Assembly (NCBI GenBank): GCA_964291305.2
Contig: OZ219783.1
Span: 992,001-1,056,000 of the forward strand
DNA length: 64,000 nt
Direction: 5' to 3'
DNA from: VXNF01 sp964291305
GTDB taxonomy: Bacteria > Actinomycetota > Acidimicrobiia > Acidimicrobiales > CATQHL01
Shown here in pieces: positions 44,588-53,470 of the stretch (position 1 is the stretch's first letter; each line of letters starts with the position of its first letter). A model generated the notes under the pieces. That model had not been told where the DNA came from, did not search any database, and saw nothing but the letters and a program-made list of their open reading frames with translations. The position numbers and the translations under genes are program-made.

Positions 44588-44897
44588 GGGGTCGTCCTTG
44601 TGAGAAAATCTCGTAAGATACAACTTTACGATTCTATCTGCTGCTATCCTACTCTCTTAGACGAGGAAAAGTCTCGCAAAAGTACTCGACATTGGCTAAA
44701 CGACGTCGGATCAACTGGTTGAGTGTTGTTCGGTTTATCTCTTTTTATTACATACGGGCGTTGTGTTTTTGTGTGTTGATTGTGTAGACTCCCTGTTACC
44801 GGTCGCTGATCCTGGTGTTTCGGGGTTGGTGTTTTTCGATCGGCTTGTCGGCTCGGCCGACCGAAAGCCAGGTCTCACACTGATGTTGAGGGGGTGA

Positions 44898-46325
44898 ATG
44901 ATGACAATCGCGACTCTTTTTGACGATCCGGCCGCCGTTGCTGCTGAGTCCAAGGGCTCCAAGGGCACTGCTGCTGGTGGGGTCTCCGGTGCTGCCGCTG
45001 AGTCCGCCGAAACCGCTGCTGGTACTGCCTCTGTTGGTGCTGCCGCTGTTGGGGGGTTTGTGCGTGGCGGGTTGGGTGTTGATCCTTTGGCCGAGTTGTT
45101 GGCTTCTGATCCGGTCGTTCGCGATCTGGCTGATCGGCAGTTGGAGGATCGGCTGGTGCTGTTCGGCAAATGCGAATCGCGCCTTGCCGCGTTGAAAGCC
45201 GAAACCGTCGCAGAGTTGGCCCGCCGGCGGGGTGAGGGGCATGCGGTTGATGTGTTGCGTGACGGTTTGAGGCAGTCCCGCGGTCGGGCGAAGCAAGATG
45301 TGCAGTTGGCCGAGCGTTTGAGCCGGACGCCTGGGACGGCTGAGGCTTTGCGGTCGGGGTCTATCACGCCGAAGCAGGCGAAGATGATCGCCGAAGCCGT
45401 AGAACAAGCCCCGCCAGGCGATCCGGGCGGGGAGGCCGGGTTGTTGGACGCTGCAGGGCGGGAGTCTGAGGACCGGTTCAGCCGCACTGTCCGCGATTAC
45501 ATGAACGAACAAACCCGCGACGATCTAGGAGAACGGCGTAAGCGTCAACGCGAGAAGCGCTATTTGAACATCAAACAAGAACCCGATGGGATGTTCTCTC
45601 TAATGGGCCGGTTCGATCCGGTGGCGGGTAGCCGCATCGAAACAGCTCTAACTGCTACGGCTAACCGGCTGTTTCACGCTGAGGATGCTAAGAGTCGGCT
45701 TTCTTCGGGCCAGCGCATGGCCGACGCCCTCGAACAGCTCGCCACCAACACCGGCAGCGGTGCTGTTGGGAAGGCTGGTAGGTCTGCGGGCAAGGCTCAA
45801 GGTGTGGACCTGCTAGTCGTCGCCGACTACGACACCATTGCGGGCCAACTACGAAACGCTCGCCTCGCTGACGGCACCCCGCTAACAGCCGAGGAACTGC
45901 TCGGGCTGGCTTGTGACGCGAGAATCTTGCCCACTATTTTCAAGGGTAAGAGCGAGCCTTTGTGGCTCGGCCGGGGTAAACGCCACGCTTCTAGCCGCCA
46001 ACGGGCGGTGCTCGCTGTGCGGGATAAGGGTTGTGTGGGTTGCGGGGCTTCGGCTAACTGGTGCCAAGCACACCACATCGTGCACTGGGAACACGGAGGC
46101 ACAACCGACCTCGACAACCTCTGCCTGCTGTGCAGCTACTGCCACCATCATTTGGTTCACACCAAAGGCGCCCAAGTCGTCCGAGACGCCGACGGCAAAT
46201 ACACCCTCCGACAGCCCGACCAGCGTGGGAGCATCCCACCCGCACGGCTTAACGCTTGGACCGCCTGCACCCACGAGCTAGCGGGGAAAACCAACAACAC
46301 CATCAACCTGCCCCTACGGCGCTAA
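44898..46325 (+). CDS. DUF222/HNH endonuclease domain protein (13E12-type), intact copy
   Basis: 475 residues, the intact version of the gene broken at 32169-33722. DUF222 domain about residues 55-300; HNH core CVGCGASANWCQAHHIVHWE then TDLDNLCLLCSYCHHHLVH near residues 385-425. The ~130 bases before the start are also nearly identical in both copies, including GATGTTGAGGGGGTGA. The two copies form direct repeats of about 1.6 kb around the zinc/RloAB/VapBC interval. The HNH fold suggests nuclease activity; biological role unknown. Confidence 0.88.
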   Translation: MMTIATLFDDPAAVAAESKGSKGTAAGGVSGAAAESAETAAGTASVGAAAVGGFVRGGLGVDPLAELLASDPVVRDLADRQLEDRLVLFGKCESRLAALKAETVAELARRRGEGHAVDVLRDGLRQSRGRAKQDVQLAERLSRTPGTAEALRSGSITPKQAKMIAEAVEQAPPGDPGGEAGLLDAAGRESEDRFSRTVRDYMNEQTRDDLGERRKRQREKRYLNIKQEPDGMFSLMGRFDPVAGSRIETALTATANRLFHAEDAKSRLSSGQRMADALEQLATNTGSGAVGKAGRSAGKAQGVDLLVVADYDTIAGQLRNARLADGTPLTAEELLGLACDARILPTIFKGKSEPLWLGRGKRHASSRQRAVLAVRDKGCVGCGASANWCQAHHIVHWEHGGTTDLDNLCLLCSYCHHHLVHTKGAQVVRDADGKYTLRQPDQRGSIPPARLNAWTACTHELAGKTNNTINLPLRR

Positions 46326-46422
46326 GAGCCCAAACTGACCTAATCACTCACTAGCTGTCCAACCAACACAGCGAGACGCTCCTGAGCTGGCTGCTCATCA
46401 TGGCAACCTCGAATATCAGGAG

Positions 46423-47598
46423 GTGAGCGCTGACGGATGCTCTCGAGAACTCCATAACTTAGACATCTGGACTCCGTGCGCTACCTTCGGGGGGGGGGGG
46501 CCACCCCTTACCCTGCATCATCCCCACCCCCCGTTACCCACGACAAGGGCGGACTGCATGATTGAAGTATCTGGCATGACCGAGTCGGACATCAGGGTCA
46601 GTGTGCTTGAGCGGGCCAGAGAAACACTGCAGCAGTTTTCGTTCCAGGCGACTGACGGTATGTGGCTAGAGGACCTCACTGTCGAGGTAGCCCCGTTTCT
46701 GCGGGATTGGGACATAGACGGCATCGATCCGTGGGCGGATTGGTCGGCCCGAAGCGACTACTTTCCCTTCACTACGGCTCAGGATGTCGGGATTGACTTG
46801 GTGGCCCGTCGGCGGTCCGATGGCCGGTTAATTGCCATTCAGTGCAAGGCTCGCAAGCTTGAACTGGACGGCACTGGCGGCGAGATCGGCAAAAACGAGA
46901 TCTCCAAGTTCGGCCACCCTGCCGGCAATGAACTCTTCGCTGAGTTGTGGCTGGTGACCAACGGCGCTAGCGCGCCTAGCGAACACGCACTCCAGGCCAT
47001 CCAGATCGGCGGCAAGCCGATCAAGGTAGTGAATCTTTGGGCTGATTTGTCTGCAGAAGTCGCAGCAACTTCAGACGCACCGACAGTCGCCGACGACTGC
47101 CCACACTGCAGCGATCCCGAGGCGATCCAGACTCGCAATTGTATGCAGCGCGAAGCAGTAACTAACAGCGTCCGAATTCTGCAAGAGCACGCCGAGACCC
47201 ACTCCGGCGGGCTGCCTCGAGGCCAGGCGAGAGGGCGGATCATCCTGCCGTGTGGTGCAGGAAAGACCCGCATTGCTTTGCGCATTGTCGAGAAGCTCAC
47301 TGATGAAGGTCAACTCTCGGTGGTACTTTGCCCATCAATCGCCCTGGTAGCACAGCTGAGGCGCGAGTTTCTCCAACACTCCAAGCGGGACATCAGGGCT
47401 ATGGCTGTCTGCTCGGACCAGACCGCCGGTTACGCCCCCCAGAAGGAAGGTAGCTCGAAGCGGGCCCTCGACCCCACTCAGGACAACAGCAACGTCAGCG
47501 CCCACGAGGTTAAAGGCCTGGTAACCACCGACCCTACAGAAATCGCAAGATGGATTACCGCGCGGGGGGGGGGGAACATACGCGCGATAGTCGTGTAA
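46423..47598 (+). CDS. Type ISP-like restriction-modification enzyme, N-terminal part (nuclease, first helicase half), frameshifted
   Basis: First 391 codons of a giant single-chain enzyme. The Mrr-like PD-xK nuclease is DVGIDLVARRRSDG then IAIQCKARK. The helicase begins with Walker A IILPCGAGKTRIALRI and motif Ia VVLCPSIALVAQLRRE. The frame ends shortly after an 11-G run at 47564-47574; the DEAH box and later motifs are in another frame downstream. The GTG at 46423 follows AGGAG directly; ATG 46558 or 46576 are alternative starts. A perfect AGGAGGTGA at 46418-46426 also serves an out-of-frame 6-codon leader (ATG 46437). Confidence 0.82.
   Translation: MSADGCSRELHNLDIWTPCATFGGGGPPLTLHHPHPPLPTTRADCMIEVSGMTESDIRVSVLERARETLQQFSFQATDGMWLEDLTVEVAPFLRDWDIDGIDPWADWSARSDYFPFTTAQDVGIDLVARRRSDGRLIAIQCKARKLELDGTGGEIGKNEISKFGHPAGNELFAELWLVTNGASAPSEHALQAIQIGGKPIKVVNLWADLSAEVAATSDAPTVADDCPHCSDPEAIQTRNCMQREAVTNSVRILQEHAETHSGGLPRGQARGRIILPCGAGKTRIALRIVEKLTDEGQLSVVLCPSIALVAQLRREFLQHSKRDIRAMAVCSDQTAGYAPQKEGSSKRALDPTQDNSNVSAHEVKGLVTTDPTEIARWITARGGGNIRAIVV
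46489..46500 (+). repeat. Poly-G run of 12 near the start of the Type ISP gene
   Basis: Twelve uninterrupted G, 66 bases after the GTG at 46423 and 58 bases before ATG 46558. If translation starts at the GTG it encodes four glycines; if at the ATG it lies in the leader, where length could alter expression. Confidence 0.9.
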
Positions 47599-50500
47599 GT
47601 ATCATCTTCGGTACATATCAGAGCGCTAGTCGAGTCGCCGAAGCGCTTGAACTCTCTCGCACCGAAATCCAGGTGCTCGTCTGTGATGAGGCCCACCGGA
47701 CCGCAGCCCTGCGTCGCCGCAGGGCGGGGGAGCAGACCCGGATCAAAGAGTTCACCCTCTGTCACGACCAGCAGGCCTTCGGTGCCCGCTACCGCGTCTA
47801 TCAGACCGCCACGCCGCGTATTTACAACCACCCCACCTCGCGCCGGAAAGTTGACCCCTCTGAGTTCGTAGTCCGCTCAATGGACGATGAGGCCATCTTC
47901 GGCGTCGAGCTTTACCGCAAGAGCTACGTCGAGGCGGTCAAGAACGGCTGGCTTTCCGACTACCGCATCATCGCCTTGGGCGTCAACGATCCAGAGGCCT
48001 ACGCCACGGCAAACGAGCTTGCCCGAACCGACGAATCCAAGGGCCGATCCAAGCTGACCACGCCGGACTATCTGCGTGGCCTGGCCCTGGCGCTGGTGAT
48101 GGGCGGCGCTACCCGCTCCAGCTACGACCAAGACGTCACGATCAAGTCGTGTATTGCGTTCATGAACACGGTTAACAAGTCCAAGAACATGGTGACAGCC
48201 CTGCAGACCGACACAGTTCGTGACTGGCTGGCTTCCCGTATGGACGGAGCCGAACCAGCCAGCTTCACATTGGAGCATCTTGACGCAACCGACAACGTCG
48301 CCAAGCGTGAGAACGCCAAGAGGCGACTAAGTGCCGCCGACTCAGAAGAGCCACACGGCATTATCAACGTGGGCATTTTCGGCGAGGGCACCGACTCGCC
48401 GTCACTCAGCGCGGTCGCTTTTCTCGAGCCCCGTAAGAGTCCGATCGACGTGGTCCAAGCGGTTGGCCGAGCGATGCGCACGGCCCCGGGCAAGGAGTTC
48501 GGCTACATCATCTGCCCGATCCTGATTCCACCTAACGACGACCCCGAACGGTGGTTGGCGAGAGCTAATCCCGAAGAAGGCTGGTCCGAGCTGGGCCAGA
48601 TATTGCTTGCTTTGCGAGCACATGACAGCCGTATCGAGGAAGAACTAGCCGAGATGCTGCATGTCTACGTGACGCCACCTCAGCTGAACTTGGAGACGAA
48701 CAGCTTGGTGGCCGTTGCCTCCTCATCCACGGGTCGCATCCGCTACGGCGAGCATCGCGGCCCCGTCGACACGGTGTATGACTTAGTAGAAGAGGCTGCT
48801 GAAGCTGACACTGCTTTGTCAGAACATGGCCTCACGAGGGTGCGGGCCGAGAGCTGGACGCCCGCCACCGAGCCGACACAGATCATCACCGTCGCCAAGA
48901 CCGCCGATGGTGCGCTGCAACTGCGCCGGGACACTGTTGTGCGTGACAAGCCGCCGTCGAGCGAGATTCGCGGTCGGGTCAACGCAGACAAGTCGAAGAA
49001 GCACGCCCGCAAGATGATCAATAACGGCGAGGGCGTGCCGGTGCCATCAAAGGCCGAACGAAAGCTGCGAGCCGCCCAATCCAAGGCCCAAAGGCAGGAA
49101 GAACACGCCCAGCTAATGCTGGAACTGGTTGGCGAAACTTTCGGCGACGAAATCACCGTGAACTTGCTAGCTAAGTCCGGTCTGCGGCGTGATCGGGTCA
49201 GCCGAGATCTAAACGTGCTCGAGGAGAGCGTCAACGAGGCGGCTCATCATCTGCGCTCAGACGAACTGAGGCCAGCGCTGGATCGGCACTTCGGCCTGGA
49301 CCAACTAAACACTCAAAGCAACTCCCAACAAGCCGATGGCTGTACCATCGCAGCGCTCTTGCTGATGAACGCGGCGATGTTGCACCAGCGCATAGCTGCT
49401 GGTGGCTGGTTGCGAGATGTTGAACCGCTCGCTGGGATTAAGAACGAAGCTCGCGTTGTCGAACGGCTGAAGCGCAACTGGAGCCGCATAACCCGGCAAG
49501 ACTTTTTGCCGGTGATCGAGCCCGCCCAGGAAGCCATCTTCGCTGTTGAGGACACCGGCAAGCTCGCTGGTCTCGAGCGGGCGTTGCGGCACTTGGCAGC
49601 CGAAGCTGAGCGCATCGCTGAGACCTACGCCGACATGGGAGCCGACCATGCCGGTCCTCTGTTCAACAAGGTGATGGGCAACCAGGCATCTGACGGTGCC
49701 TACTTCACCCGCCCGCCTGCAGCCACTATGGCGGCCCGTTTAGCACTGGATGCCTGCGGTCCCCAGGACTGGACCGACCCTGAAACCTGGCGAGCCCACA
49801 AGTCGGTCGACCTCGCATGCGGTAGTGGCACTCTGCTGGCAGCGCTGCTAACCGAGATGAAGCGCCGCGCACGTGAACAAGGAGCGACAAGAACACAAAT
49901 CGCTGCTCTGCAGAGGCTCGTGGTGGAGGAGGTGATCAAGGGATTGGACATCAACCCGGTATCGCTGCAGTTGGCTGCTACGCAGTTGACTGCTGGCAAT
50001 ACCGATATCAAGTACAGAGGCATGGGTCTCTACCGAATGCCCTACGGCCCTACAGACGATCCTATGGTGCCAATAGCGGCAGGAACTTTGGAGTTGATCG
50101 CCGAAGACGAGGTAGTGCCCCCGTCCGAACTCGAGATGTTTGCCCGCGCAGCACAGGGCTCAGCAGTGAAGAACAACCTTGGAGACCCTGAAGTAGAACG
50201 AGCAGCGCTAGCAGCTGTGGGTGCTCGCCTTGTGATTATGAATCCGCCGTTCACCGAACGAGAACGAATGGGTCAGAAATTCCCGAAAGATGTCCAACCT
50301 CGATTAAGGAATCGCGTCGATGGGCTTGAGAATGGCATGGTAGCTGCTGACCCCGCGTTGGACGGATTTGTCTCAAAGCGGTCTATCTGTCCGATGTTCG
50401 TCGCTCTCGCAGATCGATGCATCAGACACGATGACGGTGTTCTGGCGATGATCCAGCCGACCGTTGCACTAGCGAATCATTCAGGCAGATTGGAGCGGCT

Positions 50501-51530
50501 CCTCCTGGCTAGTCGTTTCTCAGTTGACACTGTTCTGACATGCCACCAGCCCGGAAATATCAACTTGAGCCAGGACACCAGTATCAACGAGAGTATCGTC
50601 GTCATGCGTCGCCACCACGGTGTCCGGCAGCCGACAAGGTTCATTGCCTTAGACCGCTTTCCCAACGACGACACTGAGGTGGCTGAGTTGTTCAAAGCGA
50701 TCGAATATCGGGGCGTTGGCTTGCTGATGGACGGCTGGGGTGAGGTTTCCGAATGGCCCGCCGAACGCGTGCAGCAAGGCGACTGGACTGCTGCCATCTG
50801 GCGTTCCCCAATACTTGCCGAGGCATCAGCAAAACTCGCCGACCACCCAGCTCTTTTACCCATGGCTGAGCTAGGCATGTCGTGTCACCTGACACGCCCT
50901 GCGCTCGCAACTGCCCACCGCAGCTCGTCAGCCGACGTATCAGGCGCCTTCCCGATCCTCAAGAGCAAAGGCGCTGATGGGCAGCTACGGGTTGAAGCCA
51001 TACCCGACGAACACTGGGTAAACAAGCAAGCGCAACCGTCACCCGTACTCGACAAGGCTTCATACCTACTTGTAACAGCTGGTCAGCGCACTAGTACTGG
51101 GCGTCTAACCGCTGCTGCATCGGATATTCAGTACGTAGGACACGGTTGGATGCCGGTCAGCGGCGTGAATGCCCGCCGAGCGAAAGCAACAGTCATATTC
51201 TTTAACTCGACACCAGGACGGCTGTTGGTGATGCGAAATCCCGGTCGCGCTCTCGAGTTTCCGCAATATACCCCAGCCATTATTAACAAAATGCCCGTGC
51301 CCGACCTCTCCGATTCGCACATCTGCGCGACTCTCGCTGACTGCTGGACAGCCACTCGAGATATGGTCGTCCCGCAGTTCCGCGATGGCGAGTGCGAAGT
51401 TCGTGAACTTTGGGATGCTGCCGTCTGTGATGCCCTCAGCTGGGACGAGGCTGAAATCGCTGCGCTCCGCAATCTGCTACACGCCGAGCCCCATGTCCGT
51501 GGCCTCGCCTACGGACAATACAGCGACTAA
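47550..51530 (+). CDS. Type ISP-like restriction-modification enzyme, C-terminal part (helicase end, methyltransferase, target recognition)
   Basis: Continuation of the split gene; authentic sequence begins just after the G run (VSIIFGTYQSASRV). It carries the DEAH box VLVCDEAHRTAAL and the late motif DVVQAVGRAMRTAP. A gamma-class N6-adenine methyltransferase follows, with motif I VDLACGSGTLLAALL and catalytic motif IV IMNPPFTERERMG. The last ~350 residues resemble a target-recognition region. One extra G (12) would join both parts into a ~1,700-residue protein, the size and domain order of LlaGI-type enzymes. As assembled it is probably not expressed. Confidence 0.85.
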   Translation: MDYRAGGGEHTRDSRVSIIFGTYQSASRVAEALELSRTEIQVLVCDEAHRTAALRRRRAGEQTRIKEFTLCHDQQAFGARYRVYQTATPRIYNHPTSRRKVDPSEFVVRSMDDEAIFGVELYRKSYVEAVKNGWLSDYRIIALGVNDPEAYATANELARTDESKGRSKLTTPDYLRGLALALVMGGATRSSYDQDVTIKSCIAFMNTVNKSKNMVTALQTDTVRDWLASRMDGAEPASFTLEHLDATDNVAKRENAKRRLSAADSEEPHGIINVGIFGEGTDSPSLSAVAFLEPRKSPIDVVQAVGRAMRTAPGKEFGYIICPILIPPNDDPERWLARANPEEGWSELGQILLALRAHDSRIEEELAEMLHVYVTPPQLNLETNSLVAVASSSTGRIRYGEHRGPVDTVYDLVEEAAEADTALSEHGLTRVRAESWTPATEPTQIITVAKTADGALQLRRDTVVRDKPPSSEIRGRVNADKSKKHARKMINNGEGVPVPSKAERKLRAAQSKAQRQEEHAQLMLELVGETFGDEITVNLLAKSGLRRDRVSRDLNVLEESVNEAAHHLRSDELRPALDRHFGLDQLNTQSNSQQADGCTIAALLLMNAAMLHQRIAAGGWLRDVEPLAGIKNEARVVERLKRNWSRITRQDFLPVIEPAQEAIFAVEDTGKLAGLERALRHLAAEAERIAETYADMGADHAGPLFNKVMGNQASDGAYFTRPPAATMAARLALDACGPQDWTDPETWRAHKSVDLACGSGTLLAALLTEMKRRAREQGATRTQIAALQRLVVEEVIKGLDINPVSLQLAATQLTAGNTDIKYRGMGLYRMPYGPTDDPMVPIAAGTLELIAEDEVVPPSELEMFARAAQGSAVKNNLGDPEVERAALAAVGARLVIMNPPFTERERMGQKFPKDVQPRLRNRVDGLENGMVAADPALDGFVSKRSICPMFVALADRCIRHDDGVLAMIQPTVALANHSGRLERLLLASRFSVDTVLTCHQPGNINLSQDTSINESIVVMRRHHGVRQPTRFIALDRFPNDDTEVAELFKAIEYRGVGLLMDGWGEVSEWPAERVQQGDWTAAIWRSPILAEASAKLADHPALLPMAELGMSCHLTRPALATAHRSSSADVSGAFPILKSKGADGQLRVEAIPDEHWVNKQAQPSPVLDKASYLLVTAGQRTSTGRLTAAASDIQYVGHGWMPVSGVNARRAKATVIFFNSTPGRLLVMRNPGRALEFPQYTPAIINKMPVPDLSDSHICATLADCWTATRDMVVPQFRDGECEVRELWDAAVCDALSWDEAEIAALRNLLHAEPHVRGLAYGQYSD
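47564..47574 (+). repeat. Poly-G run of 11 at the Type ISP frameshift
   Basis: Eleven uninterrupted G exactly at the break between the two parts. The upstream frame needs 12 (or 9) G to enter the downstream helicase frame. Confidence 0.92.
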
Positions 51531-51594
51531 CCCAGCCATCGACAGTCGCTATCGCCGTCAATCCGACTCCTCGGCCGGCCACCGTCGTCCCAGC

Positions 51595-52239
51595 TCAGAG
51601 CAGCCTTAGCTGTCGGGCCTTAGCTAGGGCTTCGATTCGGTTGCGGGCGTGCAGTTTTACTAGCAACGACTGGATGTAGCTCCGGACCGTGTTTTCGGCC
51701 AGGTGGAGTTCGGCGGCGATCTCCTTGCTGGTGCGGCCCAGGGCGATTACGCACAGAATCTCGTACTCGCGTAATGTCAGCGACTCGTATAGGCCGCCGT
51801 CGTCTCCCAGCGACATGGCTCTAGCCCGGGGATCTTCGACTAACGCCGGGTCGACGAAAAGCTCGCCGGCCATTACCCGCCTCAGAGCATCCACCAGGTT
51901 GTTGGCGTCCTTCAGCACTATGCCCATAGCTCCGGCATTCAAACAAGCCCGCAACGGTTCCCGATCGTCGAACGCGGTATGGATAACAATCCGGGAACCA
52001 CCCGATACTTCACTCAGCAGCCGGCAGAAATGTGTGGCGAAGTTGTTGCCCAGCTTCAGATCTAGCACTACCAGATCGGGCTGCAGCGACTCGGCTAGAG
52101 CCACGCCCTCTTGGCCGCTGGTGGCGTCACCCACCATGGAGAAATCCGGCTCCTGAGCCAAGAGCTGGCGAATACCATCAATGACAACCGGATGATCATC
52201 GATCACCAACACCGCTGCCCTAGTCGCCGTGTTGCTCAT
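51595..52239 (-). CDS. NarL/LuxR-family response regulator
   Basis: 214 residues. Receiver domain with the acidic pocket VLVIDDHPVV, phosphorylation aspartate in PDLVVLDLKLG, and the conserved lysine in IVLKDANN. The C-terminal LuxR helix-turn-helix is LTLREYEILCVIALGRTSKE to NTVRSYIQSLLVKL. It overlaps the kinase gene by 4 bp and is last in the order amidase, kinase, regulator, so it probably controls the amide cluster. Confidence 0.92.
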   Translation of the reverse strand: MSNTATRAAVLVIDDHPVVIDGIRQLLAQEPDFSMVGDATSGQEGVALAESLQPDLVVLDLKLGNNFATHFCRLLSEVSGGSRIVIHTAFDDREPLRACLNAGAMGIVLKDANNLVDALRRVMAGELFVDPALVEDPRARAMSLGDDGGLYESLTLREYEILCVIALGRTSKEIAAELHLAENTVRSYIQSLLVKLHARNRIEALAKARQLRLL

Positions 52240-53225
52240 CCTTGTGTTGGGGCATTCTCAACCGGCAATGTCACGCGGATCGTGGTGCCGCCATCCTCCC
52301 CTGAGCGAATCTCTAGCTCACCACCCTGGCGCTGGGCTTGCCGCAAAATCGAGGCTAGCCCCCAGTGTTGATCCCCGCGGGGGATAGCCCCCAACTCGAA
52401 GCCCTCTGGCAAACCGCTCCCGTCGTCTTGCACTACCAGCGACACTGCTGAATCGTCAAAATGCAAAGTGGCCACTACCAGCGACGCTCCGGCATGACGC
52501 TCAACGTTGAACAGAGCTTGACGACAAGCCCCAACGAGAGCTGCTTCCGCACTAGAAGGAAGCGGCCTTATAGGACCCCTCACCACGAAATGGGCAGCAA
52601 TGCCAGATCGGGTTTGTAGGTCGTCGATCTCCCGTTGGATGGCAGCGGAAACAGCTTCGCAAGAAGACCCCGGAACCATAATCTGAAACGCCTCGCGCAG
52701 CCGCTGAGTCGCCTCTTGAGCCTGGACCTCGATCCGCTTGGCCGCCGCGGACATGTTCTCTTCGCTTCCAGAGCGCAGCCGCTGAGCAGCAACGCAAATC
52801 GCGAAGAGCAACTGGCCTACGTCGTCGTGCAGGTCGCTGGCTATCCGCTGGCGCTCGGCATCTACTCGCTGTTGGATAGTTGCAGAAGCCTGGATTGAAG
52901 CCGCCATCATGGGGGCCACATCGGAGGCGGCTTGCTGAAGGACGATCTTTGCCCGTTCGCCAATCGAGCCGATTGAGCGAACCCCGCCGTAGAGCAAACC
53001 AACCAGTTCGCTCTCGTGCTCCACGGGTACCGCCACCATGCCGCCCAAGCCTTCGGCGGTCACGATGTCTACGAAGTGGTCGGTGATCCGAGGATCATCG
53101 GCATAGTTCTGCACTTCAACCGGTTGGCGTTCCAGCATCACCCGGCCCCCGAGACCTTGGCCGGTTGAACTCTGACCTGGCGAAATCGATCGGTACGGGC
53201 TCCGAGCACCCCTCTCATGGCACAT
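52236..53225 (-). pseudogene. GAF sensor histidine kinase, main part, frameshifted
   Basis: Holds the end of a GAF domain (GQGLGGRVMLERQPVEVQNY, VAVPVEHESELVGLLYGG), the HisKA_3 phosphoacceptor (RIASDLHDDVGQLLFAI) and the HATPase domain (ALFNVERHAGA, VQDDGSGLPEGFELG, GLASILRQAQRQGGELEI). The first ~20 codons of the listed frame are out-of-frame sequence: the true N-terminal part lies in another frame at 53138-53428. A missing base at about 53158-53164 explains the break. Partner of the regulator that follows. Confidence 0.78.
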
Positions 53226-53428
53226 CTCGCCGAAGGGTCCCGCACTGCCACCGATACCAGGGGAAGGCCCAGCAGCCGGTACAACTCAACCGCGGTCCGC
53301 TGGGCAAGCGCCCCCGGGTCCAGGAACCCGACAAGGGAACCACTCAACTCGGCTAAGCGCTCTAGGTCATCTTTGCCGGTCGCTTCAATGGTGTTTGCTA
53401 GCCGATAGCCCAAATCGAAAACAACCAT
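53138..53428 (-). pseudogene. GAF sensor histidine kinase, N-terminal part
   Basis: 96 codons beginning at ATG 53428, 42 bp after the amidase stop. It has a coiled N terminus and the first half of a GAF domain (LLGLPLVSVAVRDPSARC, RGVLGARTDRFRQVRVQP), which then leaves frame. Adding one base at the CCGG near 53161 gives RVQP-GQGLGGRV, the expected GAF continuation. Confidence 0.75.
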
Positions 53429-53470
53429 GATGAAGCGCCTCCACTCACCCAGACTCTTGTGTCTTTGCCA

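Noticed and set aside
44612..44630. Imperfect palindrome CGTAAGATACAACTTTACG upstream of rloA
   Set aside because: Arms are only five bases in an AT-rich promoter region; too weak to call an operator.
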